The notes under the pieces were generated by a model. It made no database searches. It worked only from the letters and a program-made list of their open reading frames with translations, and was not told the DNA's origin. Positions 15,758-24,450 of a stretch of 37,174 nucleotides of DNA are shown one piece after another (position 1 is the first letter of the stretch; every line of letters starts with the position of its first letter). A program made the translations under genes and the position numbers. Source of the stretch: Chitinophagaceae bacterium (GTDB taxonomy: Bacteria; Bacteroidota; Bacteroidia; Chitinophagales; Chitinophagaceae). Location: the NCBI GenBank assembly GCA_021299175.1, contig JAJTFY010000002.1, positions 1 through 37,174 of the forward strand. The letters run 5' to 3'.

Positions 15758-18160
15758 TTGTTTTTTCCCAAATACCCTCTTCAGCAGTCCTCCACGTTTT
15801 CTATCAACACTGTCTTTGGCAGGCTGAACATTTTCTTTGACGGGTGGCGGTGTTGGTTTGGGTACTTCTTTCGGAGCAGCGGGGTCTTCAAATTTTTGGG
15901 ATTCTGTGACGACTTTTTCCTTTCCTGTGCTGATGGGAATTTCAATGTACTCCCCAGACTTGCTACCATCTTCACCTTCCACGGGCAGTAATTCTTGAGC
16001 ATCTATTGCCTGGTTGTAGTCAAAGATAATCTCGTTTTGCATGCTTGCCGGAGGTATGAAGGCTGCACCTGGATCTATATTCAGGCTTTTGTCGTTGAAT
16101 ACCTGTTGATAATAATATGCCCATGCCGGCATCGCCATCTGAGAGCCTCCAGAGGTGTAAAGCATCCTGAGAAAAGGATCATCACATCCGACCCATACAC
16201 CAGACAAAAGTTGTGGGCTAAATCCAATGAACCAACCATCAGCATTGTCGTTGGTAGTTCCTGTTTTACCAGCAATTTGTCCGCTGATGCCATAAGCACC
16301 CCTCAATGCCCTTCCTGTACCGAAATTAACTACGCCTTCAAGCATCTTGGTCATGATATAGGCTTCGCTCTCACTGATCACTTCTTTGGATTCAGACCTG
16401 AAAGAAGCCAATACATTGCCATTCCGGTCCTCAATTCGACTGATAAAATAAGGTTTTACATTGAAACCCCTGCCAGGAAACATGCTATAGGCCTGTACCA
16501 TTTCAAATAAAGAAAGATCTGCAGAACCCAGTGCAATAGAAGGGTAGGGAGGGATCTTGCTTTGAATTCCACATTGTTTCGCAAATTCAACTGTCCGCTG
16601 AACGCCCAATTGATTGATCAGATAAACGGCACCAGGGTTTTTTGAAAAGGCAAGGCAGACTGCCATGGGGCCGCCATCTCCCTCAATCATTTTTCCTCCC
16701 ATATTGATCGGTCCGCCGGGGAAAATGGATTCTGGTTTGTATCCGTTCATTACACCCAATGTATAGAGGAGGGGTTTGAATGTTGACCCCACTTGTCTTT
16801 TTGTTTTGATGTTCACATGGTCAAACTTGAATCTTTTGAAATTACTTCCCCCCACCCATGCTTTGACTTCCCCAGTTTGTGGGTCCATTGACAACAGTCC
16901 AATTTGCATGATTTGCTTGTGATAGCGAATGGAATCAATAGGCGACATCATGGTATCTGTCTCCCTTTTTTCATTCCAGGAGAAGATTTTCATCTTGACG
17001 GGCTCCATGAAACTTTTTTTGATCTCTTCCTCGTCCAATCCATCATCTTTGAGGTTCCTCCACCGGTCAGATTGTTTCATGGCATTCGTCATTACGGCTT
17101 TTCCCTCAGGTGTTTGCCAGGTAGATCCATCCTTTATATTGTATTGACTGCTGAAGACCTTTTGCAGGTTCTGCATGTGCCTGTATACCGCTATTTCAGC
17201 ATACTCTTGCATTCTTGGATTAATCGTCGTGAATATTTTCAATCCGTCTTTGTAGATATCATAGGGTTCACCTGTTGCCGGATTTTCATTTTCCTTGCAC
17301 CAATTCTTCAATTCCTCTCTCAGTACTTCTCTGAAATAAGGGGCAATACCTGAATTTTCATCCAGCTTCTGGTACTTTAATTGTATAGGGGCAATTTTCA
17401 TTGCCCTTGCCTCTTCTTTTGTCAATACTTCGTTCCTTACCATCTGTTCAATAACGGTATTGCGCCGGGCCATGGCAGCCTTAGGATTACGCCTTGGATT
17501 GTATCTTGTGCTGCCCTTGAGCAATCCAACCAAAACGGCTGCTTCTTCTACAGCAAGCTGTCCTGGCTCCTTTTGAAAATAGGTTTTGGCAGCATTCCTG
17601 ATGCCATAGGTCTCGTCCCCGTAATTCACCATGTTCAGGTAAAGGGTAATGATTTCTTCTTTTGTCAGGTTGCTTTCAAGGCGAATGGCTACAATCCATT
17701 CCTTGAGTTTTTCAATGATTCTTGTAACACTTTTGCTGCTCTGTTGACCAAGCAATGCTTTGGCGGTTTGCTGGGTTATTGTACTGGCTCCACCTTCACT
17801 CCCAAGAAAGATAATCGCGCGAAGAAGACTTTTGATGTCTATTCCAGAGTGCTCATAGAATCGCTCATCTTCTGTTGAAATCAAGGCCCTGATGACATTG
17901 GGTGAGATATCCTGGTATTTTACATTGATTCTATCCTTTAGGTAAAACTTACCCATCATTGTTCCGTCATCTGCATAAATTTCAGAAGATGACATCATAG
18001 AGGGATTTTCAAGCTCTTCAATAGACGGAAGCTTTCCAAACAGCCCAACATAAATCAAAAGAATCAGCAAGAAAACTGCGCTCCATGCGTACAGGAAAAA
18101 TTTCCAAAAAAACCTGACTGGCTTGGATGTCTCACTGCTCTTTTTCAGATGATCCTTCAT
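15755..18160 (-). CDS. Penicillin-binding protein 1A, bifunctional transglycosylase/transpeptidase
   Basis: The 801-residue class A PBP polymerises lipid II and cross-links peptidoglycan. A cytoplasmic start is followed by one membrane helix (about 22-42). The GT51 domain shows STEDERFYEHSGID with the catalytic Glu97 and GGASTITQQTAKALLG. The transpeptidase shows SxxK at 459-462 (STFK), SKN at 506-508 and KTGT at 632-635. The Pro/Lys-rich tail (PAAPKEVPKPTPPPVKE) is probably disordered in the periplasm. The gene starts 45 nt after the TPR gene on the same strand, so the two probably form an operon. The family is usually named mrcA/ponA. Confidence 0.95.
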   Translation of the reverse strand: MKDHLKKSSETSKPVRFFWKFFLYAWSAVFLLILLIYVGLFGKLPSIEELENPSMMSSSEIYADDGTMMGKFYLKDRINVKYQDISPNVIRALISTEDERFYEHSGIDIKSLLRAIIFLGSEGGASTITQQTAKALLGQQSSKSVTRIIEKLKEWIVAIRLESNLTKEEIITLYLNMVNYGDETYGIRNAAKTYFQKEPGQLAVEEAAVLVGLLKGSTRYNPRRNPKAAMARRNTVIEQMVRNEVLTKEEARAMKIAPIQLKYQKLDENSGIAPYFREVLREELKNWCKENENPATGEPYDIYKDGLKIFTTINPRMQEYAEIAVYRHMQNLQKVFSSQYNIKDGSTWQTPEGKAVMTNAMKQSDRWRNLKDDGLDEEEIKKSFMEPVKMKIFSWNEKRETDTMMSPIDSIRYHKQIMQIGLLSMDPQTGEVKAWVGGSNFKRFKFDHVNIKTKRQVGSTFKPLLYTLGVMNGYKPESIFPGGPINMGGKMIEGDGGPMAVCLAFSKNPGAVYLINQLGVQRTVEFAKQCGIQSKIPPYPSIALGSADLSLFEMVQAYSMFPGRGFNVKPYFISRIEDRNGNVLASFRSESKEVISESEAYIMTKMLEGVVNFGTGRALRGAYGISGQIAGKTGTTNDNADGWFIGFSPQLLSGVWVGCDDPFLRMLYTSGGSQMAMPAWAYYYQQVFNDKSLNIDPGAAFIPPASMQNEIIFDYNQAIDAQELLPVEGEDGSKSGEYIEIPISTGKEKVVTESQKFEDPAAPKEVPKPTPPPVKENVQPAKDSVDRKRGGLLKRVFGKKQ

Positions 18161-18205
18161 GGAGTAAAGCTAAATAAAAGCCCTGTCTTTAAGGAAAAGG
18201 AAACC

Positions 18206-21154
18206 TTAAAATTTTCCGGGAATCTGGGCCCTGATGAACTGAAGATATGGCCCGGTGACTTTTTCCTCCAATACTTTTTTCAGGTTGTTCGGGGAGATGA
18301 TGACAAAGGTATATTTTTCGGCGGGCAGCCATGGGAAGATCTCTTTCGAAGCAATTGGGGCGGTTTTCTCAACATACCCCAATGCTTCTGCTGCATTGGC
18401 AAATACGCTGATGAGAATATAAGGTGATTCTCCAATTTTATCATTGCGCATGGATAACTGACTTCCTGCAAATCTTTCTGCATTGTACCTGGTCAATGCC
18501 CGTTTGGCCTCATTGATATACACAATATCAACATCCTTCAGCAAAAGCAATACACCATATTGCTCTGTTGGATTGTAGACGTAACCATCTGCTTTTTTCT
18601 CTATCACTGGTGCTTTAAATGCAGTGGTGTCAGTTTTTGTTTTGGCCATCACTGGGGCTTGTACTACCTGTCTTTGTATGGGCTCTGTTTTGACCTTGGT
18701 TTCTTTGGTCTTCGGAAGAGGGCTGTCATCAATCCATTTGACGCTATCTTCAATTTGTCTTGATATCGAAATGGAGCGAAGCTCATTTTCGATGATTTCT
18801 CTTCTGTTCAGTGCATCCGCCAGCAGACCTGCTTTCATGGCAACAGGAGAATTTGGGTAGAGGGAAGGGATCTTGTTCAATGCATCCACGGCGAGACTAT
18901 CTTGTTTGTTTTTGATATAATAGACCGCTTCGATGTACAGCAATTGTGGAGACCAATTGTTCTCTCCGTGAAGTGAATCTGCTTTTCTTTTTTCTGCACG
19001 CGCCAAATCAAATTTTCCCGAGAGAAAAAGGTCGTAAATCTTGTCATACTGTTGTGTGACTTTTTTGGACTTTTCATTTTTTGCCTTGCCAATGCTCAAT
19101 GGGTCGCGCAACATTTTATTCATTTCACTGGCTGGAAAATTTTCTGCCAATTGGGATTGATAAAACAAGGCTTTGGAGTTGTTCCCTGTTTGACGGTAGC
19201 AATATGCAAGGTCAAACAAGATTTTTTCAAGTGCTGCAATATTGGTTTTTTGATTGATCAGTTTTTCATTCCAGTCAATCGATTCTTTACAATCTTCCAG
19301 CTTGTCCTTGTAGATGCTCCCTAATTTTTGATAAGCGTCAAATTTCCTTTCATTGGATGCAGCCAGTTTCTCTGCTGTTAAAGGAAGCCTTTCCCTGAGG
19401 GTCTCAAGGGAAAGATCAGCTGCTGCAATGGTGTCAGTAGCTTTTGATTCAGTTCCGGTGGGTTTGGGGAGGTTCGACCGCATGGCCGCATTTAGGGCTG
19501 CTGCCCTTCTCCAGTTGTCTCCATTCGCCCGGTTCCCCCATTTGTTTTTGAAGGAAATGCTTCCCTGAGCTTTGAGTGATGGGTTGTTGAAATACCATTC
19601 TCCTTTTTTTTGTTCTGCAGGGAAAAGGCTTGCTGTATTGTCATCCAGCAACGTATTTCTGGGAGCAGTACCGCCTGTTTGTTTTTCATTGTCTTCAGAC
19701 AATCCTTGTTCCTTTCTTAATTTTTTCAGGACTGTTTTCAATTCGGCCTCTCTTTCTTTTTCGGGCAGAGAGGCAAGGGTCTGTAGGCTGTCTTCGGAAT
19801 GAACAATGTTTAATGCATCATAAAGTGCATTAGCAATGGCTTTTTTCCTGGCGATTTCTTCAGGATCTTTTTGATTGTCAACATTGATGCTGTCGTAATA
19901 TTTTTTGGCCAGTGCATATTGCTTGGTGGTGAATGCCAATGAAGCAATATGCAAATTTGTAGTGTTTCGGAGATCAGTATCAGTAGTATTGAACAGATTG
20001 CTCTTGACCAGCAATCCAATTGCGTTGGGGATATTTTCTCTTTTCAATTCCATCTCCGATGCTGCGGCATAAATGATGGAACGGTAGGCCGTGTATTTTT
20101 CCTTGTTGGCCATGTTGATCAATGCCTTTATGTGCTGATCAATCTTTTGTTCCTGATTGGTTTCGTTCGAAGTTAACCCTATCTGGTAGATGCGTGCGTA
20201 GGCCTCCATGATTGGATCTGTGGTGAGCGATACAGCCTTCTCAAAAAAATCGTCAGCTTTTTTGTTTTGGTTGGCTTTTGCATAAAGTTGTGCAATCAAA
20301 AAAAGTCTTCTCGCCTGCTCTGCATTGTCTTCACAGGCCCCCAATGATTTTTCTAGATAAAAAGCTGCAGAATCAGATTGTTGCTTCCTGTAAAAAAGGT
20401 AGGCTTTTAACTCCGCCAATTTTTCGGTCAATCTTTTGGGGAACAGCTCATCCTGATAAAGGGTTTCAATCATACCACTTGCATCATCTTCATTTCCCAA
20501 TTCCAATTGTGTTCTGATGATCCAAAGCAGCGCATCATTCCTGACCAACCTGTGTGGTGAAAATTTATTTTCTTTTGATGCGATATTGAAAATATTCCCA
20601 TTGGCATTTATATTGGAACCGATGGATTTTTCAAATCCAATTTCATCTTTGCTGCGTGGCTGAAAATTATAATTGATGTATTGAAATACATCGTAAGCCG
20701 AGTCAAACTTCTTTTGGTAGAAATAGGATTGGCCCATCAGTAAATAAAGGTCATCCACCCAATCATTCCTGAGGTCATGCAGCAATATGCCATTATTGAC
20801 CTTGATTACGACAGAGTCCAGGTCTTGTTGTTGTTGAGCTGTTTGATCAAGGCTGTAATTGAAAAATGGAATCAGGGCAGTGAAAGTATCCTTATAGGTT
20901 TGTTTGGCTGATGAAATGACTTTGGATAACTTTAGGTTGGCATTGAAGTGAAAATTGTAGTGGGATACAATATTTTCCTTTAATCTTTTTACGGGATTGA
21001 TTTTCTTGTCCGGTGTCAGTTCAGAGGCCAGCTTTCTGTTTTCATAGGCCTTTGGTTTTATAAGGTCATAGGTAATGTTTCCTTGTGCCATAACGTCCAT
21101 GGTCATCAATATGCAGACCAAAACCAATAATGGCCTCGCTGGCTGAAAAACCAT
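18206..21154 (-). CDS. Large exported TPR protein, SprE/PorW-like
   Basis: Starting at the ATG at 21154 (an in-frame TTG lies 21 nt upstream) the protein has 982 residues. The signal peptide is VFQPARPLLVLVCILMTMDV followed by MAQ. There is no lipobox Cys. The body is helical repeats in TPR style (DDLYLLMGQSYFYQKKFDSA, KALFYQSQLAENFPASE), with a low-complexity segment near 500-600 and a small alpha/beta C-terminal domain (YVYNPTEQYGVLLLLKDV to the end). Overall order and the C-terminal domain recall the type IX secretion protein SprE/PorW. The neighbouring M23-like and atpZ genes also resemble the sprE neighbourhood as I remember it in other Bacteroidota. The known members are lipoproteins, so the missing Cys is notable. 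No other T9SS gene is in the window. Identity is moderately sure and the symbol is withheld. Confidence 0.65.
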   Translation of the reverse strand: MVFQPARPLLVLVCILMTMDVMAQGNITYDLIKPKAYENRKLASELTPDKKINPVKRLKENIVSHYNFHFNANLKLSKVISSAKQTYKDTFTALIPFFNYSLDQTAQQQQDLDSVVIKVNNGILLHDLRNDWVDDLYLLMGQSYFYQKKFDSAYDVFQYINYNFQPRSKDEIGFEKSIGSNINANGNIFNIASKENKFSPHRLVRNDALLWIIRTQLELGNEDDASGMIETLYQDELFPKRLTEKLAELKAYLFYRKQQSDSAAFYLEKSLGACEDNAEQARRLFLIAQLYAKANQNKKADDFFEKAVSLTTDPIMEAYARIYQIGLTSNETNQEQKIDQHIKALINMANKEKYTAYRSIIYAAASEMELKRENIPNAIGLLVKSNLFNTTDTDLRNTTNLHIASLAFTTKQYALAKKYYDSINVDNQKDPEEIARKKAIANALYDALNIVHSEDSLQTLASLPEKEREAELKTVLKKLRKEQGLSEDNEKQTGGTAPRNTLLDDNTASLFPAEQKKGEWYFNNPSLKAQGSISFKNKWGNRANGDNWRRAAALNAAMRSNLPKPTGTESKATDTIAAADLSLETLRERLPLTAEKLAASNERKFDAYQKLGSIYKDKLEDCKESIDWNEKLINQKTNIAALEKILFDLAYCYRQTGNNSKALFYQSQLAENFPASEMNKMLRDPLSIGKAKNEKSKKVTQQYDKIYDLFLSGKFDLARAEKRKADSLHGENNWSPQLLYIEAVYYIKNKQDSLAVDALNKIPSLYPNSPVAMKAGLLADALNRREIIENELRSISISRQIEDSVKWIDDSPLPKTKETKVKTEPIQRQVVQAPVMAKTKTDTTAFKAPVIEKKADGYVYNPTEQYGVLLLLKDVDIVYINEAKRALTRYNAERFAGSQLSMRNDKIGESPYILISVFANAAEALGYVEKTAPIASKEIFPWLPAEKYTFVIISPNNLKKVLEEKVTGPYLQFIRAQIPGKF

Positions 21155-21267
21155 ATGATCTAGCGCATGTTTCAAGGAATGTAAAAATACATTTAATCCT
21201 GCTATTTTTAAAGGCCCTGTTTTGCCAATTAACAGTAACTTTACACCCTGATTTCATCAATTTTTCC

Positions 21268-21666
21268 ATGGCAGAGCAGACCACAAAACAGAGCAGGTTC
21301 AAAAGATTGACCAACAGGTATAGGCTTGTGGTAATGAATGACCATACATATGAGGAAGTTGTTACGTTCAAACTGACGCGGTTGAGTGTTTATATTGCAT
21401 CGTGCTTTGTTTTTGTGATGTTGGTTGCTCTTACCACTGCATTGATCAGTTTTACTCCTTTGAAATATTATGTGCCTGGATATGGCAGCCAATCAGAAAG
21501 ACGAGAGCTGACAAAACTCAAGTTGCGAGCTGACTCACTGGAGAAACAGATGCTTTACCGGGAAGCTTATTGGGAAAATGTCAGGAATGTACTCTCCGGG
21601 AAAGCAGAGTTGATTTTGGACACTGCAGTCATCTCCATCCCCGAATTGGACGAGATAAAGGATTGA
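21268..21666 (+). CDS. M23-peptidase-like membrane stub lacking the peptidase domain
   Basis: The ATG at 21268 gives 132 residues; the frame is open further upstream but that overlaps the divergent TPR gene. The sequence has a basic cytoplasmic start, RYRLVVMNDHTYEEVVTFKL, one membrane helix (VYIASCFVFVMLVALTTALI) and a short coiled segment (ELTKLKLRADSLEKQML), then an unrelated-looking acidic end. This matches the N-terminal third of a Bacteroidota M23 (lysostaphin-type) endopeptidase family, but the peptidase domain with its His/Asp zinc motifs is absent. The stop is followed 1 nt later by atpZ. It may be a genuine scaffold-only paralogue or a truncated gene. Confidence 0.7.
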   Translation: MAEQTTKQSRFKRLTNRYRLVVMNDHTYEEVVTFKLTRLSVYIASCFVFVMLVALTTALISFTPLKYYVPGYGSQSERRELTKLKLRADSLEKQMLYREAYWENVRNVLSGKAELILDTAVISIPELDEIKD

Positions 21667-21667
21667 T

Positions 21668-21895
21668 ATGACATTCCATCCCCCCACAAAGAAATCTCCT
21701 GATGGATCCTGGATGAAGTACATGGGTCTTGGTGCCCAGTTTTTTGGATCCATCCTCATTTCACTTGGAATAGGTTGGAAGCTTGACCCGCTAGCAGGAT
21801 TTAGTTCTCCGGTATTGATTTGGATCCTTCCCCTTTTGGCGGTAGTTTTCAATCTGGTGAGGATCATTATCGATACAAATAAAAAAGACAAATGA
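21668..21895 (+). CDS. atpZ: AtpZ/AtpI family protein
   Basis: This small protein of 75 residues has two membrane helices (YMGLGAQFFGSILISLGIGW and PVLIWILPLLAVVFNLVRII). The YMGLGAQF and GWKLD pattern is that of AtpZ, which lies at the head of many F-type ATP synthase operons and is thought to act with AtpI in c-ring assembly or Mg handling. The ATG follows 1 nt after the M23-like gene, and its stop overlaps the next gene by ATGA. The usual downstream genes (atpB, atpE, atpF) do not follow. Confidence 0.85.
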   Translation: MTFHPPTKKSPDGSWMKYMGLGAQFFGSILISLGIGWKLDPLAGFSSPVLIWILPLLAVVFNLVRIIIDTNKKDK

Positions 21896-22278
21896 AACTG
21901 AGAAAAGCCCTAAGACCCATCATCATCTTTTTTGCGGTAGTGAATATTCTAACGGCCTCCCTGTATTCAACCCTTAACAAAATAGGGCTTGATGCAGATG
22001 TTTTTTTGGTTGGTAATCTTTTCATTTGCATGCTTACACTGGTATCATTTTGGATGATGCACAATGGGCTTCAATCAAAGTCTACAGCAGGGTTCATGTC
22101 ATCAGTGTACGGTTCATTCATCATCAAGTTGGTCCTTGCTGCCTTGGTCGTGGTAGCCTATGCACAATGGAAAGGCAATGCCATGAATACTCCAGCCTTG
22201 CTTTCCTCTATGTTCACATACCTGGTATATACCTATTTGGAAGTGAAGGGGCTGCTGGCATTGGTCAAAAAAGATTGA
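21892..22278 (+). CDS. AtpI-like membrane protein
   Basis: The 128-residue protein has four predicted membrane helices: IIIFFAVVNILTAS, VFLVGNLFICMLTLVSF, GSFIIKLVLAALVVVAYA and LSSMFTYLVYTYLEV. It is short and basic at both ends and overlaps atpZ by 4 nt. Size, topology and position agree with the AtpI-type protein encoded between atpZ and atpB in other Bacteroidota, but the sequence itself is poorly conserved. Assignment rests mostly on position. Confidence 0.65.
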   Translation: MKLRKALRPIIIFFAVVNILTASLYSTLNKIGLDADVFLVGNLFICMLTLVSFWMMHNGLQSKSTAGFMSSVYGSFIIKLVLAALVVVAYAQWKGNAMNTPALLSSMFTYLVYTYLEVKGLLALVKKD

Positions 22279-22280
22279 TT

Positions 22281-22901
22281 ATGTCAAAGAATGAAGCACC
22301 ATTGGATTCTTTGGCAAATTTTCTTCCTCCGGGTTCATTTCCGCTGGTGGAACCTTTCTTGTTGCATTATAAGGTACACCTGACGATTACACGATCCCGC
22401 CAATCAGTATTGGGGGATTATCGAAATGCCCACGCAGACAAGGCACACAGGATCACTGTCAACGGCAATCTCAATCCCTATGCATTTTTAATTACCCTTT
22501 TGCATGAGTTGGCACACCTCATTACTTTTATGCGGTTTGGCCATAAAGTGGCTTCACATGGCCATGAGTGGAAAGCTCAATTTGCTGATTTACTGAAGCA
22601 GTTTTTGCAGTCCAGGCTTTTCCCTGAGGATATTGCACATCAATTGTTCGTCTCATCAAGAAATCCTGCAGCAAGTTCCTGTGCAGATGATGCATTGATG
22701 AGGATTCTGAGAAAATATGATCCAGTGAAAGAGGGGCATTGTCTTGTTGAGGAACTACCTGTTGGTTCATTGTTTGAGATCAAGAACAACAGGATTTTCA
22801 GGAGAGAAGAGAAAGTAAGAAAGCGTATCAAGGCTGTGGAACTGACAACTGGTAAAGTTTATTTGTTCAGTCCGGTCTATGAAGTGAAGCTGCATGCCTG
22901 A
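22281..22901 (+). CDS. SprT-like zinc metalloprotease-fold protein
   Basis: The frame is open from 22026, but the ATG at 22281, directly after the AtpI-like gene, gives 206 residues and fits the operon. HELAHLITFMRFGHKVASHGHEWK (75-98) carries the HExxH zinc site and the third His pattern of SprT-like domains. The preceding VHLTITRSRQSVLGDYR and RITVNGNLN match the SprT beta region. The C-terminal zinc-ribbon cysteines of SPRTN/SprT are not obvious. Function in bacteria is not established, although eukaryotic SPRTN repairs DNA-protein cross-links. It abuts the GNAT gene tail-to-tail with no gap. Confidence 0.8.
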   Translation: MSKNEAPLDSLANFLPPGSFPLVEPFLLHYKVHLTITRSRQSVLGDYRNAHADKAHRITVNGNLNPYAFLITLLHELAHLITFMRFGHKVASHGHEWKAQFADLLKQFLQSRLFPEDIAHQLFVSSRNPAASSCADDALMRILRKYDPVKEGHCLVEELPVGSLFEIKNNRIFRREEKVRKRIKAVELTTGKVYLFSPVYEVKLHA

Positions 22902-23390
22902 TCAGAGGGATTTCAGCATCCATACTGAACAGCCAAAATGTCCTGTATCTCCCAAAGGCTTGTCAAGATAGTTGAAGCCGAATTTTTCATACACCGATAT
23001 TGCTATTTTAAGCTCAGGAAGGGTTTCAATGTACATAGCATCAAATCCCATTTCCTTTGCTGTGATCATGCACTTGTTCAAGAGTAGGGCCCCTGTGCCC
23101 TTTGCCCTGGCTTCAGGGAGGAGGTACATTTTTACGAGTTCACAGATGCCTGCAGGTAAACCAGGGCTGGGGAAAATTCCACCACCACCCAATATATGGC
23201 CTTCCTGCTCTGCGATAAAGTATGCTGCTCCTTTTTCTTGAAAAAGTTCAAAGAGATGATCGGTGGTTTTGTCGTAATAAACGGTCCCAGGCTTGTTGGC
23301 CCCGAATTCTGTAAGACAGGACCGTATGATGGTAGCAATCAGCGGGTTATCTGCTAAGCTGATGGACCGAATGTTGATTGGATTGGACAT
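22902..23390 (-). CDS. GNAT family N-acetyltransferase
   Basis: The start is the ATG at 23390 (MSNPINIRS), giving 162 residues; the longer frame begins at a TTG upstream of a promoter box. The acetyl-CoA site is in CELVKMYLLPEARAKGTGALLLNKC, with the R/Q-x-x-G-x-G/A loop read as ARAKGTG. The GNAT C-terminal strand-helix YIETLPELKIAISVYEKFGFNY follows. The substrate is unknown. The gene stands alone on the minus strand, with a TATCTTTG box 4 nt upstream of the ATG. Confidence 0.87.
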   Translation of the reverse strand: MSNPINIRSISLADNPLIATIIRSCLTEFGANKPGTVYYDKTTDHLFELFQEKGAAYFIAEQEGHILGGGGIFPSPGLPAGICELVKMYLLPEARAKGTGALLLNKCMITAKEMGFDAMYIETLPELKIAISVYEKFGFNYLDKPLGDTGHFGCSVWMLKSL

Positions 23391-23394
23391 GCTG

Positions 23395-23402
23395 CAAAGA
23401 TA
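23395..23402 (-). promoter_or_regulatory. TATCTTTG promoter box of the GNAT gene
   Basis: An exact TAnnTTTG match on the minus strand lies 4 nt before the ATG at 23390. The predicted transcription start falls at or beside the start codon, suggesting a leaderless mRNA. Confidence 0.65.
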
Positions 23403-23427
23403 GTTGTATTCAAAATTCAAGCGAGGA

Positions 23428-24372
23428 TCATCCTTTCGATTGGCGGTTGATCAACTTGTCCATCACATCAAGGTGTGGCAGTGTGATGATGGACAGAAAA
23501 ATAAAGACGGCTGGAAGCGGATCCATTTTCATTCCTGTGCCATTCCAGATAAAGGCCATGAAAATAAAGCCGAAGGCAGCTAGAAAGGTCATGGGGAGTG
23601 CATTCTTCCACAATGTCAAAGGTTTGGTTGCCATTTCTTCTTTTGCGTCATGTAAATACCTGAAAATGATTTCAAAGGATTTGATCGCATGCCATCCCCC
23701 AAAGTACAAAGCAAATGCAGGCAGCAAGGGAAGCTGTGAGCAGAGCATTAGAATTGCAAAGAGGTTGATGATGTATGGGTATGAAATGCTAATCTTATTT
23801 TTTTTATAGGCGATGGCTGCAATTGAGAAGAAAAGACATACCACTCCGCTAAAATAATAGATACCATTGCGCTTTAAATGCTCCATGGTTGTTTGAGCAA
23901 TCTCGGAACCTTGGGTAATGCGTAGAACAACAGAAGCTGTTTCTTCGAAATGAGACAACAGGATGATCATGAGCACAAGACTTCCCCATAGCATGCGGCT
24001 GAGGTTCCACGCCCTTGTATCAACGGCATTCGAGAGATCAGTTTCTCCAAAATGCCAGGCTGAAATGAGCAGAAAAATGATCAGGCTGATACCTGGAAAA
24101 AATATCCAGGAGGCTGAGTAAAGGAGGATGGCAAGTACGTATTTCCCAAGGAATTGCTGAATGCTAAAACTTTGTCCACTGCTGATGGCACTTGTTTTTG
24201 CAATGATATGGTCCAAGGCACCATGTGGAATGCCAGTGGCCCCAATCATGATGGCAAAATACATCAGCTGTATTTTTGCTGGGATTTCACCATTGTATTG
24301 TTGCCATGCAAAAAGGATCAATCCAATCAGAGCGTTGATCCAGGTAATTCGACTAAAGTTGCTTTTGTTCAT
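23428..24372 (-). CDS. blh: Beta-carotene 15,15'-dioxygenase, Brp/Blh family
   Basis: The 314-residue membrane protein has about eight hydrophobic helices. It carries the family's histidine motifs GIPHGALDH (48-56) and SAWHFGETD, and GGWHAIKSFE later. Blh enzymes cleave beta-carotene into two retinal molecules, the chromophore of proteorhodopsin. It follows the proteorhodopsin gene on the same strand, separated by 78 nt containing a strong hairpin. Carotenoid synthesis genes (crtE, crtB, crtI, crtY) are not in the window. The 37 nt to the GNAT start contain that gene's promoter. Confidence 0.92.
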   Translation of the reverse strand: MNKSNFSRITWINALIGLILFAWQQYNGEIPAKIQLMYFAIMIGATGIPHGALDHIIAKTSAISSGQSFSIQQFLGKYVLAILLYSASWIFFPGISLIIFLLISAWHFGETDLSNAVDTRAWNLSRMLWGSLVLMIILLSHFEETASVVLRITQGSEIAQTTMEHLKRNGIYYFSGVVCLFFSIAAIAYKKNKISISYPYIINLFAILMLCSQLPLLPAFALYFGGWHAIKSFEIIFRYLHDAKEEMATKPLTLWKNALPMTFLAAFGFIFMAFIWNGTGMKMDPLPAVFIFLSIITLPHLDVMDKLINRQSKG

Positions 24373-24396
24373 CTTGATTTTATGAACCGGGTTTAA

Positions 24397-24435
24397 ATAG
24401 AGAAAGGCCCAAGTAGAACAAGGGCCTTTCTCTAT
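24397..24435. terminator. Strong hairpin between the proteorhodopsin and blh genes
   Basis: ATAGAGAAAGGCCC (24397-24410) pairs perfectly with GGGCCTTTCTCTAT (24422-24435), giving 14 pairs with an 11-nt loop. No long T-tract follows in either direction; on the minus strand the run is TATTTAAAC. It may act as a partial terminator or as a 3' stabiliser of the rhodopsin mRNA. Confidence 0.6.
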
Positions 24436-24450
24436 ATTGTACAGTTCTTT

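Noticed and set aside
15995-17878. Several plus-strand open frames of 149-171 codons
   Set aside because: They are antisense to the PBP1A gene, which has all its catalytic motifs. They are rich in Cys, His and Phe, as expected for shadows.
22026-22280. N-terminal extension of the SprT-like frame
   Set aside because: It overlaps the AtpI-like gene. The ATG at 22281 follows that gene directly.
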